A DNA stretch of 28,961 nucleotides from an uncultured Eubacteriales bacterium (GCA_910586105.1 CAJUGU010000041.1:1-28961); one strand, 5' to 3'. Counted from the first letter of the stretch, positions 8,310 through 16,454 are shown. Program-made: numbers and translations. The notes: a model not told the origin generated them from the sequence alone.

Positions 8310-8597
8310 TCAGCGGACTTGAAAGCGCAACAGTACCCAAACCCATACCGGCATGGTCCGGATCGCCGCGCCGAAGCAGAACCACGAAATGACGGCCAGC
8401 CCCAAACTGTTCCGCAGCAGCTCCGGCGTAAACGCCTGATCCATCGAGGCCAGGATCAGCGCCGGGAATGCGATCCGAACCACGATTTGATTGAGCTGCG
8501 CGGTACAGGCTTCGGTCAGCAGCCCTTTCCGGCCAAAGTATGCGCCGATCTCTGAAATGACAAGCAGCACTGCCAGTTCCTTCAGCACGTCTTCCAT
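8310..8597 (-). pseudogene. AEC-family (auxin efflux carrier-like) transporter, truncated N-terminal remnant
   Basis: A 95-aa frame whose first about 78 residues look like the N-terminus of an AEC-family permease: a first membrane segment LAVLLVISEIGAYFGRKGLL, the Asn/Pro-containing second segment (QIVVRIAFPALILASMD) and a third starting LGLAVISWFCFGAAI. Full-length members have about 300 residues and ten segments. Here the frame ends with an unrelated tail (RTMPVWVWVLLRFQVR) and reaches the terminator about 40 bases later, so more than two thirds of the gene is missing. The ATG still carries a strong AAAGGAGGT site, which suggests a recent deletion. It could still be translated as a three-helix peptide. 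Confidence 0.7.
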
Positions 8598-8670
8598 AAA
8601 ACCTCCTTTCCCTCCGGATCCGTATGGACGGCGGACAGGCCGCGCGGCAATCCTTGCCGAATGGATAAAT

Positions 8671-8729
8671 AAGGCTTCCCCCTATGAGCCGCGGGGCCAG
8701 GCCCTGCCGCGCGTGGGGGGAAGCCTTTT
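8671..8729 (-). terminator. Hairpin terminator ending the sugar-catabolism transcript
   Basis: A long hairpin with arms AAGGCTTCCCCC (8671-8682) and GGGGGGAAGCCTT (8715-8727). On the minus strand it is followed by TTATTTAT. It lies about 60 bases past the stop of the dehydrogenase gene. Confidence 0.75.
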
Positions 8730-8790
8730 GCAAAGGTCAAGGCTGGAAGCCGCCTGCAAAGGGGAAGTCCCTGCCGTTCGGCAGGATCCC

Positions 8791-9969
8791 TCAGTTATAG
8801 TTCACCCAGCAAGCCCCGTTTTCAGCGGATTCGACGCACTTTTCGATCCATTTAACGCCTTGCGCACCGGCTTCCACGCTCGGATACCAGAAATCGCCGT
8901 ATTCGCTCGGATCTGTTCCCTGCATCGCGACCGCAAAACGGCGGTACAGGTTCGCCCATGCTTCAAACAGGCCTTCGGCATGCCCGCCGCCGATGCGGTC
9001 TTCCATGCGCGCTTCGGGATAAAGATAGCCCGCGCCGCGTTCCAGCACGCGTACCGGCTCGCCTTCGATCTCGTAGGTCATCTGGTTCGGGCGTTCGTCG
9101 TCCCATTCGATGGAAGCCTTCGACCCGACCACGCGGATTTTATGATAATGCCGCGCGCCGCAGTTGATCGAGCTTGCCCAGCAATAGATCTGCGCGCCCT
9201 TCTGCACGGACGCGGAACCGTCCAAATCCATAATGACGAATGCGTTATCTTCCAGCTGACGGCCTTCAACAAAAGCCTGTTTGGTACACATCAGGCTGTC
9301 GATCTTCAGGTCGGGGATCATGGCTTCGATAATGAACAGCGGATGCGTCCCCACGTCGCCCAGCGCGAACGACGGGCCCGCCTTCGCCGGGTCAAAGCGC
9401 CACTTTGCCGCGGGCACGTTGTCCTCGATTTTGACATTGTAGCCGCCGAACGCAAAGCTCATGTTGATCACGCGGATCTCGCCCAGATCGCCGTGACGGA
9501 TCATTTGACGCGCCTGCTGGATCATTTGATGCCCGGAATAACCGTAGGTCACGCCGACGACGCGGTTTTTCGCCTTTGCGAGCGCGACCAGCTCTTCCGC
9601 TTCGGCAGAGGTGAAGCACAGCGGCTTTTCGCAAACGACATGCAGCCCGGCTTCCAACGCCGCCTTGCAGACCGCATAATGCATCCCGTTCGGGGTCGCG
9701 ATCGAAACCGCTTCGATGCCGTCCTCGCGCTGGGACTCGGCTTCCAACATCGCCCTGTAATCCGGATAGCAGCGTTCGGGCGCAACGCCCAGCTCGGACG
9801 CGAACGCCATACCGCGCTCCGGGTCGATATCGAACGCGCCCGCGACCAGCCGGAACAAGTTGTCGCGCAGGGCCGCGCTGCGATGGATATAACCGATCTG
9901 GCTGCCCTTGCCGCCGCCGACCATTGCCCAGCGGATGGGGCGGTCAAGAATTTTGGAACCGTTTATCAT
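8791..9969 (-). CDS. Gfo/Idh/MocA-family NAD(P)-dependent oxidoreductase
   Basis: Cytosolic sugar or cyclitol dehydrogenase, 392 aa. The N-terminal Rossmann fold carries MVGGGKGSQIG (16-26) and the family EKP motif (114-116, catalytic Lys115). The C-terminal domain holds the LGDVGTHP segment with D205 and H209, corresponding to the conserved catalytic Asp and His of the family. The start is the ATG at 9969 with AAAGGAG nine bases upstream. It is the last gene of the transcript substrate-binding protein / isomerase / dehydrogenase. With the upstream TIM-barrel enzyme it resembles the IolG-IolE pairing of inositol and related pathways, so an oxidation-epimerisation or dehydration sequence on a sugar or polyol is inferred. 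The substrate is unknown. Confidence 0.93.
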   Translation of the reverse strand: MINGSKILDRPIRWAMVGGGKGSQIGYIHRSAALRDNLFRLVAGAFDIDPERGMAFASELGVAPERCYPDYRAMLEAESQREDGIEAVSIATPNGMHYAVCKAALEAGLHVVCEKPLCFTSAEAEELVALAKAKNRVVGVTYGYSGHQMIQQARQMIRHGDLGEIRVINMSFAFGGYNVKIEDNVPAAKWRFDPAKAGPSFALGDVGTHPLFIIEAMIPDLKIDSLMCTKQAFVEGRQLEDNAFVIMDLDGSASVQKGAQIYCWASSINCGARHYHKIRVVGSKASIEWDDERPNQMTYEIEGEPVRVLERGAGYLYPEARMEDRIGGGHAEGLFEAWANLYRRFAVAMQGTDPSEYGDFWYPSVEAGAQGVKWIEKCVESAENGACWVNYN

Positions 9970-10059
9970 GATGTGTTTGCTCCTTTATGTAAAATGATTG
10001 TGATTTTCCAAACCGTTGTCGGGAAGCCCTCGCCGCGCCGCGCCGGCTCGGCGGCGGGC

Positions 10060-10992
10060 TCAAATGCTGTAGCCGACGCTTTTCAGGTATTCCACGCTGG
10101 CTTTCACATCGCGCAGGCTGGTATCCGAATTGCGCGGGTCGCGTTCCTGCTCGATGGTGATATAACCGCTGTACCCGATCTCTTCCAGCGCCTTTTGAAT
10201 GCCCGGATAATCCAGGCTGCCCGTGCCGATGGGGCACATCGCGCCCTTGCCGCAGCCCTCGAAAAACCGGATCCGTTCGCCGAGCACTTCGCGGTAAACG
10301 GTTTCGTCAACGTCCTTGAAATGGACGTAATCCAGCCTGTCCGCGTATTTTTTCAGGTATTCGACCGGATCCATATGCGAATAATACAGGTGGCCGGTGT
10401 CAAGGCACAAACCCGCGGTTTCATAGGGGATATCCCGCGCGACCGCCGCGATCTCGTCTGCGAATTCGATATAGCCGCCCGCGTGCGGATGGATCACCGG
10501 ACGCACACCGTATGCATTGGCCCGCTCGCAGACCGCGCGGACGTTCGCCATGAACGCCTTCCATTCGTCCGGGGAAAGCCGGGGCGCGGTATCCGGATGC
10601 CCCGCCGCATAATCGCGTTCGTCATGCCCCCAATCCATTACGGTCATATACGGCGTGGGGAATTTTTGCCCGTCATGCCGCGGGAGCGTCGGGAGCGCCG
10701 GGTCGGTGATCAGCTTGCAGATATCGTCCACCGCGTTCAGGACGCTTTCCTGATCCGCCGGGTCGAGCAGGTCGTGAAAGATCGTGCCCGCCACGATCGC
10801 AAGGCCGTTCTTGTTCAATTCCTCCGCAACCAGCGGCGCGTCGATCGGCAGATAGCCGTAAGGCCCCAGCTCGATCGCGCGGTAGCTCGCCTGTCCGGCT
10901 TCCTGAAGCACCCGCTGCCACGGCGGCAGGTATGGATTTTTCGGATCGTCTACGCCCCAGCAGCAGGGCGCGCCGCAAATGCTCATGCTCAT
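10060..10992 (-). CDS. Sugar phosphate isomerase/epimerase, xylose isomerase-like TIM barrel (IolE-like)
   Basis: A 310-aa AP endonuclease-2-type TIM-barrel protein. Metal- and substrate-binding segments are visible in order: the early AIELGPYGY loop, VIHPHAGGYIE, CLDTGHLYY, VHFKDVD and ITIEQERDP. These Glu/Asp/His/Glu positions coordinate a divalent metal in inosose dehydratase (IolE) and in tagatose/psicose 3-epimerase relatives. The start is the ATG at 10992, with GGGAGG ten bases before it; an ATG 16 codons earlier has no good site. It is followed by the Gfo/Idh dehydrogenase 90 bases downstream and preceded by the ABC substrate-binding protein, so it acts on the imported sugar or its oxidised product. 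The exact reaction cannot be fixed. Confidence 0.88.
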   Translation of the reverse strand: MSMSICGAPCCWGVDDPKNPYLPPWQRVLQEAGQASYRAIELGPYGYLPIDAPLVAEELNKNGLAIVAGTIFHDLLDPADQESVLNAVDDICKLITDPALPTLPRHDGQKFPTPYMTVMDWGHDERDYAAGHPDTAPRLSPDEWKAFMANVRAVCERANAYGVRPVIHPHAGGYIEFADEIAAVARDIPYETAGLCLDTGHLYYSHMDPVEYLKKYADRLDYVHFKDVDETVYREVLGERIRFFEGCGKGAMCPIGTGSLDYPGIQKALEEIGYSGYITIEQERDPRNSDTSLRDVKASVEYLKSVGYSI

Positions 10993-11120
10993 GTGGATCG
11001 TTCCTCCCTCGCAAACATCCAAATTTGTTTTATCCGGCACCCGGCAGCGCGCAGGGCGTGCGGCCGGGTGCCGGGCAAAGCCGGGAGGGCGGCGGATGCC
11101 CCCCTGCCGGGTCCGTACCC

Positions 11121-12149
11121 TTATTTCATGAAATCCGCAACGTTATCCCGCGTCACCAGCTGCGGGGTAATGTTGTAGTAGTTGTCGACAAGGCCGTCGA
11201 TCGGCGTGCCGTTCAGCAGGCCAAGCGCGCAAATGACCGTCCCCTCGCCCTGTGCGACCGGATCCTGAAAGACCGAGCATGCCATATCGCCCGCCTGGAC
11301 GGATGCGCAGCCGACATCGGTCGCGTCGATCCCGACGACCGGGCAGATCACTTCATTCGACCCGGTGGTCTTCATCGCTTCGATCACGCCCAGCGCCATT
11401 TCGTCGTTGTTGCAGATCACCGCGTCGACCGCCTGACCGCTGCCCAAAAACTGCGAAAACAGGTTCATCGCCGTGATGCGGTCCCAGTTGGCGGTCGTTT
11501 CATATACATACTCGGCGTTGATGCCGTTCGCGGCCAGCGCGTCCTTCGCGGAGTTGGTGCGCTTCGTGACGCTGTCCAGCCCCAGCTCGCCCATGAACAG
11601 GACGACGTTGATATCCGTCTTGCCCTCTTCCTGGAACAGGCCCGCAAGGTAATTGCCCTGTTCGGTGCCGTAAAGGGTCTCGTCGGTGCCGACGTATACG
11701 ACCTCGCCATCCTTCAGCACGTCCAGATTGGGCTGGCGGTTGACGAAAACGACCTTCATATCGCCCGCCGCCGCAAGGATATCCGCCGCGGAATCGTTGT
11801 TGCACAGCCCGATAATGACCGCGTCGTAACCGTCCGCCGCCCAGGTCTGCACGTGGGAAAGCTGGGTCGCCACGTCGCCGTTGGCGTCAAGCACGGACAT
11901 TTCAATGCCTTCCCGCTCCGCCTTCGCCTCGATCGCCATCTGCATGGAGGTCTGGAACTGGTCGCGCGCCGGCATGGAATAGCCCATCCGGTAGGCGCCG
12001 GTGGACGCGGCGCCCGGACCTGCGTCCGCGCTGCTGCCAGCGTCGCCGGTCGAAGCGCCGCCGGTGTCGCCTGTGCTGCCGCCGCAGCCGGTCAGCATGC
12101 CCGCCGTCATCAATGCCGCGAGGAATAATGCAGTCAATTTCTTCTTCAT
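11121..12149 (-). CDS. Sugar ABC transporter substrate-binding lipoprotein (RbsB/LacI-fold type)
   Basis: A 342-aa extracellular binding protein with a signal peptide and lipobox LTGCG (lipidated Cys22). A Gly/Ser/Ala-rich tether runs to about residue 50, followed by a periplasmic-binding-protein fold of the ribose/galactose type. Typical segments are MGYSMPARDQFQTSM, VLDANGDVATQLSHV, YDAVIIGLCNNDS, VVFVNRQP and the late VICNNDEMALGVIEAM and VVGIDATD motifs. The start ATG at 12149 has AAGGAG nine bases upstream. It is the first gene of its own transcript and is separated from the ATPase and permease genes by the AraC-type regulator. Its promoter shares the 26-bp element with the promoter of the ATPase gene, which ties the parts of the transporter together. 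Confidence 0.94.
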   Translation of the reverse strand: MKKKLTALFLAALMTAGMLTGCGGSTGDTGGASTGDAGSSADAGPGAASTGAYRMGYSMPARDQFQTSMQMAIEAKAEREGIEMSVLDANGDVATQLSHVQTWAADGYDAVIIGLCNNDSAADILAAAGDMKVVFVNRQPNLDVLKDGEVVYVGTDETLYGTEQGNYLAGLFQEEGKTDINVVLFMGELGLDSVTKRTNSAKDALAANGINAEYVYETTANWDRITAMNLFSQFLGSGQAVDAVICNNDEMALGVIEAMKTTGSNEVICPVVGIDATDVGCASVQAGDMACSVFQDPVAQGEGTVICALGLLNGTPIDGLVDNYYNITPQLVTRDNVADFMK

Positions 12150-12305
12150 TTTTTTACACTCCTTACGTTCATGCTCCACGGCGTCCCCGCAGGGGCGCCC
12201 GTTTCGGTTTTACAACGTTTCCCGTTGTTCCATGCCTCCATTATAATCCTTTTCGACCGAAAAGCTCTTTGCTATATTGCATTATCGGGAGCCGATTTCC
12301 CGTGC

Positions 12306-12359
12306 ATTTTATACAAAAATGGCAGGCGCAAAATTGGAGGCTTCACTATCCTGTTTTTT
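12306..12359 (-). promoter_or_regulatory. Promoter of the substrate-binding protein gene with shared 26-bp element (copy A)
   Basis: On the minus strand, the core CAGGATAGTGAAGCC (12339-12353) is flanked by an A-run on one side and YCCAA on the other, making a 26-bp element at 12334-12359. Counting from the first base of the core, a -10-like TAAAAT occupies positions 43-48 (12306-12311). No good -35 is present. That is expected for a promoter needing an activator bound across -40 to -55. The element starts 15 bases beyond the stop of the AraC-type regulator gene. An identical arrangement is found upstream of the ATPase gene. Confidence 0.75.
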
Positions 12360-12373
12360 GCCCCGCCCGGTTT

Positions 12374-13240
12374 TCATTTCTGGTCGCGTTTCCCGCGCAG
12401 CGATTCCAGGTACTGCTTCCGGTAACGGATCGGCGACACGCCGACCATACGCTTGAACAGCGTGTTGAAATAGTTGGTGTTTTCATACCCCACCATCACC
12501 GCGATCTGCGTCGCCGGGAGGTCGCTGGAGATCAGCCAGGTCTGCGCAAGGCCGATCCGCCGCCGGATCACATACTGGATCGGGGAATACCCGCTCACAT
12601 CCTTGAACACATGGGAAAGGTAGGGCACGCTGCATCCCATTTCCTCCGCGATGCCTTCCAGCGTGATATCCTCCGTATAATGCGCGTCGATGTATTCCTT
12701 CGCGCGGACGGCAAGCTGGCTGTTCGCGGGGGACGTATGGCAATGGGGTTCGTCCGGCAGGCGGTGCGCCAGCATCACAAGCGACCCCAGCAGCAGCTGC
12801 GCCGTCAGCCGTTCCGGCAGGTTCCCGGCGTACAGGCGGTCGATCTGTTCGCTCATGGACTCGAACAGCGGGAACAGGCTGCCGCTCGCGCGCACATGGG
12901 AGGATCCCGCCGGGATCAGGAAATTGAGCGCCAGCCCCCGGAAATATACGTTCTGGATCCCGAAGCAATAGGTGCCGATCTCGGTCTCATAGTCGGATAC
13001 GACCTCGTGCAGCAGGGCGACGTTGCCAAAGATCACGTCGCCCTGCTGCAGCGGGTAGGAGTGGCTGCCCACCCGATAGGCGCCAAACCCACGATAACAC
13101 AGCAGCAGTTCGCAAAGCGAATCGTGTTTATGCATGGGGCGGTCATGCCGCTGCCTGCCGTACTCCTGTTTGGCGGAATAGACGAGGGTGGGGAAATACC
13201 CGGGTTCAAAAATTTCATTCAACGCGGAAAGCGAATACAT
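12374..13240 (-). CDS. AraC-family transcriptional regulator with N-terminal cupin-type sensor
   Basis: A 288-aa regulator. The N-terminal part (about 1-165) is a cupin-like sensory domain with the HKHDSLCELLLCYRG segment and LQQGDVIF typical of sugar-responsive AraC proteins. The C-terminal 100 residues carry two helix-turn-helix motifs: DITLEGIAEEMGCSVPYLSHVFK (read in two parts), then QIAVMVGYENTNYFNTLFKR and the closing GVSPIRYRK. The start ATG has AAAGGAG upstream, with an extended -10 promoter about 105 bases before it. It sits between the permease and substrate-binding protein genes. Both transport promoters carry the same element with weak -35 boxes, so this protein is the likely activator. 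The inducing sugar is not identifiable. Confidence 0.93.
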   Translation of the reverse strand: MYSLSALNEIFEPGYFPTLVYSAKQEYGRQRHDRPMHKHDSLCELLLCYRGFGAYRVGSHSYPLQQGDVIFGNVALLHEVVSDYETEIGTYCFGIQNVYFRGLALNFLIPAGSSHVRASGSLFPLFESMSEQIDRLYAGNLPERLTAQLLLGSLVMLAHRLPDEPHCHTSPANSQLAVRAKEYIDAHYTEDITLEGIAEEMGCSVPYLSHVFKDVSGYSPIQYVIRRRIGLAQTWLISSDLPATQIAVMVGYENTNYFNTLFKRMVGVSPIRYRKQYLESLRGKRDQK

Positions 13241-13344
13241 AGGCTGCTCCTTTCAGCAAATGGCGGTCCCTGCGCGCCGGGCCGGACGCAAAGGCCGGAC
13301 GGCTCCAAGGGATCCTTTCGGCGGCGGGCGGGATCCTTACCCGT

Positions 13345-13353
13345 ATTGTATCA
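13345..13353 (-). promoter_or_regulatory. Extended -10 promoter of the AraC-type regulator gene
   Basis: TGATACAAT on the minus strand matches the extended -10 pattern TGnTATAAT. The -35 position is poor (GGTATC). It lies about 105 bases ahead of the start at 13240. Confidence 0.5.
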
Positions 13354-13392
13354 TGGTTTTGCGGATCGATACCATCCCCGCCCACGGTATGG

Positions 13393-13430
13393 ACAGGACA
13401 GCCGGAGCGTTTGCGCTCCGGCTGTCCTGT
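13393..13430 (-). terminator. Perfect 17-bp hairpin after the permease gene
   Basis: Arms 13393-13409 and 13414-13430 (outer end ACAGGACAGCCGG, inner end AGCG) are fully complementary with a four-base loop. On the minus strand the stem is followed by CCATACC and has no U-tract, so it is not a standard intrinsic terminator. It probably defines or protects the 3' end of the ATPase-permease mRNA. Confidence 0.5.
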
Positions 13431-13545
13431 TTGTGAGAATGTAAGGATGAGAGAAGTAGATGAAGAAGGAAGCGGGCGCTTCCGTCCTGTATCCATGCGT
13501 TCCGGTCGCGGACGTTCCCGCCGCAGCCCTTCGCCGCTCCGGCGG

Positions 13546-14532
13546 TCAGTTTTTCTTGGCGTTCTTCCGCATGTCGAAGACGACCGCGGCAATAATGATC
13601 ATGCCCTTGAACACCTGTTGCAGGTAAGGCGAAATTTTCAGCAGCATCATACCGTTTTTCAGTACGCCAAGGATCAGGATACCGGCAATGACGCCGGAGA
13701 TCCGGCACACGCCGCCCGTGTGGGAGGTGCCGCCGACGGTCGCCGCCGCGATCGCGTCCAGCTCGTAGTTCAACCCAACGGAGGAGTTGCCCGCGCCCGA
13801 ACGGGCCGCCAGCAGGATCCCGCCGGTCGCCGCGCAGAAGGCGCACCAGGTATAGACCTTGATGAGGTTTTTCTCAACGTTGATGCCCGCCACGCGCGCC
13901 GCCTGATCGTTGCCGCCGATGGCGTAAATGCTGGATCCAAACCGGGTCTGGGTGAGCATGTAGCCCGAGGCGGCTGCAAAGAGGATGAACAGCACCACGA
14001 CCATCGGGATCGCGCCGAACAGGTTATACTGCGCGATGCTCTTGAACTCCGGTTTCAGCTCGGGGATGGGGTAGGCGTTGGTATACAGCTGCGCCAGCGC
14101 GCGGGCGATCAGCTGGGTACCCAGCGTGGCGATGAACGCCGGGATCCTGGTGTAAGCGATCAGCAGGCCGTTGATCACGCCGATCAGCGTGCCTGCTGCC
14201 AGCGCCGCCAGCACGGCTGCGATGACCGGCAGGTCGGGCAGGTTGGGGAACAAACGGCTCGCGCCATACGCATACTGCTGCGCCAGCGAGGCCGAAATGC
14301 AGGAGGTCAGCGCGACCACCGAGCCGGGGGACAGGTCGATGCCCTTCGACAGGATGCACCACATGACGCCTACCGCAATGATCCCGATGATGGATTCGGT
14401 CGTGAGGATGTTCATGAAATTCTGCGCGGTCAGGAAGGTCCTGGTCGACAGGGTCAGCACGGCGCACATGGCGAGCAGCACCAGCCAAATCGAGTTTTGC
14501 CCGACCGCTTTTTTGAGAGTCTTCAAGTTCAT
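13546..14532 (-). CDS. Sugar ABC transporter permease (RbsC/BPD_transp_2 family)
   Basis: A 328-aa integral membrane protein with eight to ten hydrophobic segments, for example IWLVLLAMCAVLTLS, IIGIIAVGVMWCI, VIAAVLAALAAGTLIGVING and IPMVVVLFILFAAASGYM. The family signature region GIDLSPGSVVAL (about 64-75) and the cytoplasmic loop IYAIGGNDQAARVAGINV that contacts the ATPase are present. The start is the ATG at 14532 with AGAAGGT upstream; the frame extends 22 codons further into the ATPase gene without a better site. It follows the ATPase stop by 17 bases and shares its promoter. One permease gene is seen, so a homodimeric channel is inferred. Confidence 0.94.
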   Translation of the reverse strand: MNLKTLKKAVGQNSIWLVLLAMCAVLTLSTRTFLTAQNFMNILTTESIIGIIAVGVMWCILSKGIDLSPGSVVALTSCISASLAQQYAYGASRLFPNLPDLPVIAAVLAALAAGTLIGVINGLLIAYTRIPAFIATLGTQLIARALAQLYTNAYPIPELKPEFKSIAQYNLFGAIPMVVVLFILFAAASGYMLTQTRFGSSIYAIGGNDQAARVAGINVEKNLIKVYTWCAFCAATGGILLAARSGAGNSSVGLNYELDAIAAATVGGTSHTGGVCRISGVIAGILILGVLKNGMMLLKISPYLQQVFKGMIIIAAVVFDMRKNAKKN

Positions 14533-14549
14533 GTAAGTACCTTCTTTCT

Positions 14550-16040
14550 TCAGCCTTTTTGCCCATGGCACAGCGCCATAATGTGTTCGGAATCCCATTC
14601 GGGCGTGCCCCGCAGGACTTCGCCCGAGACCGCGCCCTCATACATGGCGATGATGCGGTCGCTCATGCCCATGACCTCCGGCAGCTCGGAGGAGATCATG
14701 ACGATCGCTTTCCCTTCCCCCGCCAGACGGGTGAGCAGGGCATGGATCTCGCTCTTGGCCCCGACGTCGATCCCCCGGGTCGGCTCGTCGACGATCAGCA
14801 CGTCCGGATCGGTCAGCAGCCAGCGCCCGATGAGCACCTTTTGCTGGTTGCCTCCGGACAGGTACATGATCGGCTGGTCGATGCTGGGCGTTTTCGTATT
14901 CATGGCGGCAACGTAATGCTCGGTATCCGCCCGCATCTTTTTGTGGTTCAGCGGAAGGCCGTAGGCCTTCAAATGGGCAAGCACCGTGTTTTCGACGATG
15001 CTGCGGATGCCGACGATGCCGTTCCCGCGGCGGTCCTCGGTGAGCAGCGCCAGCCGGTTGCGGATCGCGTCCTCGGGCGTCTTGATCTGGATCTCCTGCC
15101 CGTCCTTGAAGATCCGCCCGGCGTCGCGGTGACGGATCCCGAAGATCGTTTCGACCGTCTCCGTGCGTCCTGCGCCGACCAGTCCGGCGAACCCTAAGAT
15201 TTCGCCCTTCTTCAGCTCGAAGGATACGTTTTTGACCTGTTTCCCGGAGGTCAGGCCTTCGACCCGGAATACCGTTTCCCCGATCGTGCATTCGACCTTT
15301 GGGAACAGGTTGGAGACCTCGCGGCCAACCATCCGCGTGATGAGCGCGTCGACGTTGGTCTCCGCCGCCAGGTCGTGCCCGACATATTCGCCGTCGCGCA
15401 GGGTGGTCATTTCATCGCAGATCTGAAAGATCTCGTCCATTTTGTGCGAAATATAGATCAGCGCGCAGCCCTGCTTTTTCAGCTTCCGGATGATCTCGAA
15501 CAGGTGCGCGACCTCGCCTTCGGTCAGCGAGGAGGTCGGTTCGTCCAGCACCATCACATCCGGATGATAGGAGACCGCCTTGCAGATCTCGATCATCTGC
15601 ATCTGCGCGACCGTCAGGTTCCCCATCTTTTCGTTGGGATCGATCTGCAGGTCCATTTCCTGAAACAGGCTCACGGTATCCCGCTGCATCCGCTTGTGGT
15701 CGATATGGCCGTGCTTATACGGCTCGCGCCCCAGCCAGACGTTTTGTGCAACCGTGCGCTCCGGCACCGGGCTCAGCTCCTGATGGATCATAGAGATCCC
15801 GTTGTGCAGCGCCTCGTTGGGCGTCTGGAAATCGACTTCCTTCCCCTTGAGCCGGATGCTCCCCGAGGTGCGGTGGTAGATCCCGATCAGGCACTTCATC
15901 AGGGTCGATTTCCCGGCGCCGTTTTCGCCCATCAGCGCATGCGCCGTGCCGGGCCGTACATGGAGCTGTACGCCCTTCAGCGCGCGGACGCCCGGGAATT
16001 CCTTGACGATACCGTCCATTTCCAATACATATTCACTCAT
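14550..16040 (-). CDS. Sugar ABC transporter ATP-binding protein (RbsA/MglA type, double NBD)
   Basis: A 496-aa cytosolic ATPase with two fused nucleotide-binding domains, the standard length for RbsA/MglA/XylG. Domain 1 has Walker A GENGAGKST (38-46), a degenerate signature NLTVAQMQ and Walker B VMVLDEPTSSL. Domain 2 has the altered Walker A GLVGAGRTE, signature LSGGNQQK and Walker B VLIVDEPTRGIDVG. Degeneracy of the second Walker A is normal for the family. The start ATG has GGAGG seven bases upstream. It heads the ATPase-permease transcript, whose promoter at about 16205-16258 shares the 26-bp element with the substrate-binding protein promoter. Confidence 0.96.
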   Translation of the reverse strand: MSEYVLEMDGIVKEFPGVRALKGVQLHVRPGTAHALMGENGAGKSTLMKCLIGIYHRTSGSIRLKGKEVDFQTPNEALHNGISMIHQELSPVPERTVAQNVWLGREPYKHGHIDHKRMQRDTVSLFQEMDLQIDPNEKMGNLTVAQMQMIEICKAVSYHPDVMVLDEPTSSLTEGEVAHLFEIIRKLKKQGCALIYISHKMDEIFQICDEMTTLRDGEYVGHDLAAETNVDALITRMVGREVSNLFPKVECTIGETVFRVEGLTSGKQVKNVSFELKKGEILGFAGLVGAGRTETVETIFGIRHRDAGRIFKDGQEIQIKTPEDAIRNRLALLTEDRRGNGIVGIRSIVENTVLAHLKAYGLPLNHKKMRADTEHYVAAMNTKTPSIDQPIMYLSGGNQQKVLIGRWLLTDPDVLIVDEPTRGIDVGAKSEIHALLTRLAGEGKAIVMISSELPEVMGMSDRIIAMYEGAVSGEVLRGTPEWDSEHIMALCHGQKG

Positions 16041-16204
16041 TGCCTCGCCTCCGCTTCCTTCATTTTCTTCTGCTCACAAAGACCGGCCCGCTTGACCGGC
16101 GGTTTGAAGGCTTTGCCCCCCTTGTGTTCCATACCCCAATTATAGCGCTTTATCCCCCTGTTTTTCTTTGTATTTTGGTATTGTTGGCAGGCAGGATTTG
16201 GGGA

Positions 16205-16258
16205 ATTATCCACAAAAACATACCGGCGATTTTTGGGGGCTTCACTATCCTGCTTTTT
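16205..16258 (-). promoter_or_regulatory. Promoter of the ABC ATPase gene with shared 26-bp element (copy B)
   Basis: On the minus strand, the core CAGGATAGTGAAGCC (16238-16252) lies within a 26-bp element (16233-16258). It is followed, again at positions 43-48 counted from the core start, by a -10 box GATAAT (16205-16210). Both copies also share TTTTTGT just ahead of the -10. No good -35 is present. The leader to the ATPase start is about 165 bases. The remainder of the 505-base gap 16041-16545 contains this promoter and the terminators of the oxidoreductase operon. Confidence 0.75.
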
Positions 16259-16291
16259 CGCCGCCGCAGCCCGCCGAATGGCGCGGGGATC

Positions 16292-16340
16292 AGAAAAGAG
16301 CCTGCCCGCGACCGGTGATCATACCGGATCGCGGGCAGGC
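16292..16340 (-). terminator. Terminator, distal, downstream of the oxidoreductase operon
   Basis: A 12-bp stem GCCTGCCCGCGA (16300-16311) pairs with 16329-16340. On the minus strand it is followed by TCTTTTCT. It backs up the closer terminator at 16455-16478. Confidence 0.75.
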
Positions 16341-16454
16341 TTGGCTTATGGGCAGGTAAACCGGATGATATCTATGGGCGCGGTTACGCCGCCTCCCTCC
16401 AATGCGCGCATAGCGCGCCCCTCGCGCTGTGCAAAAGGGATGCTTCGCGCCATG

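Larger units (their letters stand above)
13241..13545. other. Intergenic region between permease and AraC genes
   Basis: This 305-base region contains the AraC gene's extended -10 promoter and a perfect 17-bp hairpin, both listed separately. I see no further gene in it. Confidence 0.6.

Noticed and set aside
8491..11178. Very long plus-strand open frame (nearly 900 codons) opposite the dehydrogenase and isomerase genes
   Set aside because: Both minus-strand genes beneath it have full motifs and ribosome binding sites. The plus-strand product has the composition of an antisense frame in high-GC DNA.
13340..13353. The string CATGATACAATACG occurs both before the AraC gene and in the IS end (28938-28950)
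   Set aside because: The match is limited to an extended -10 promoter motif with flanking bases. No IS terminal repeat is near 13345, so it is probably coincidence.
16041..16359. Short plus-strand frames in the ATPase upstream region
   Set aside because: They overlap the promoter, the 26-bp element and terminator stems and have no ribosome binding sites.
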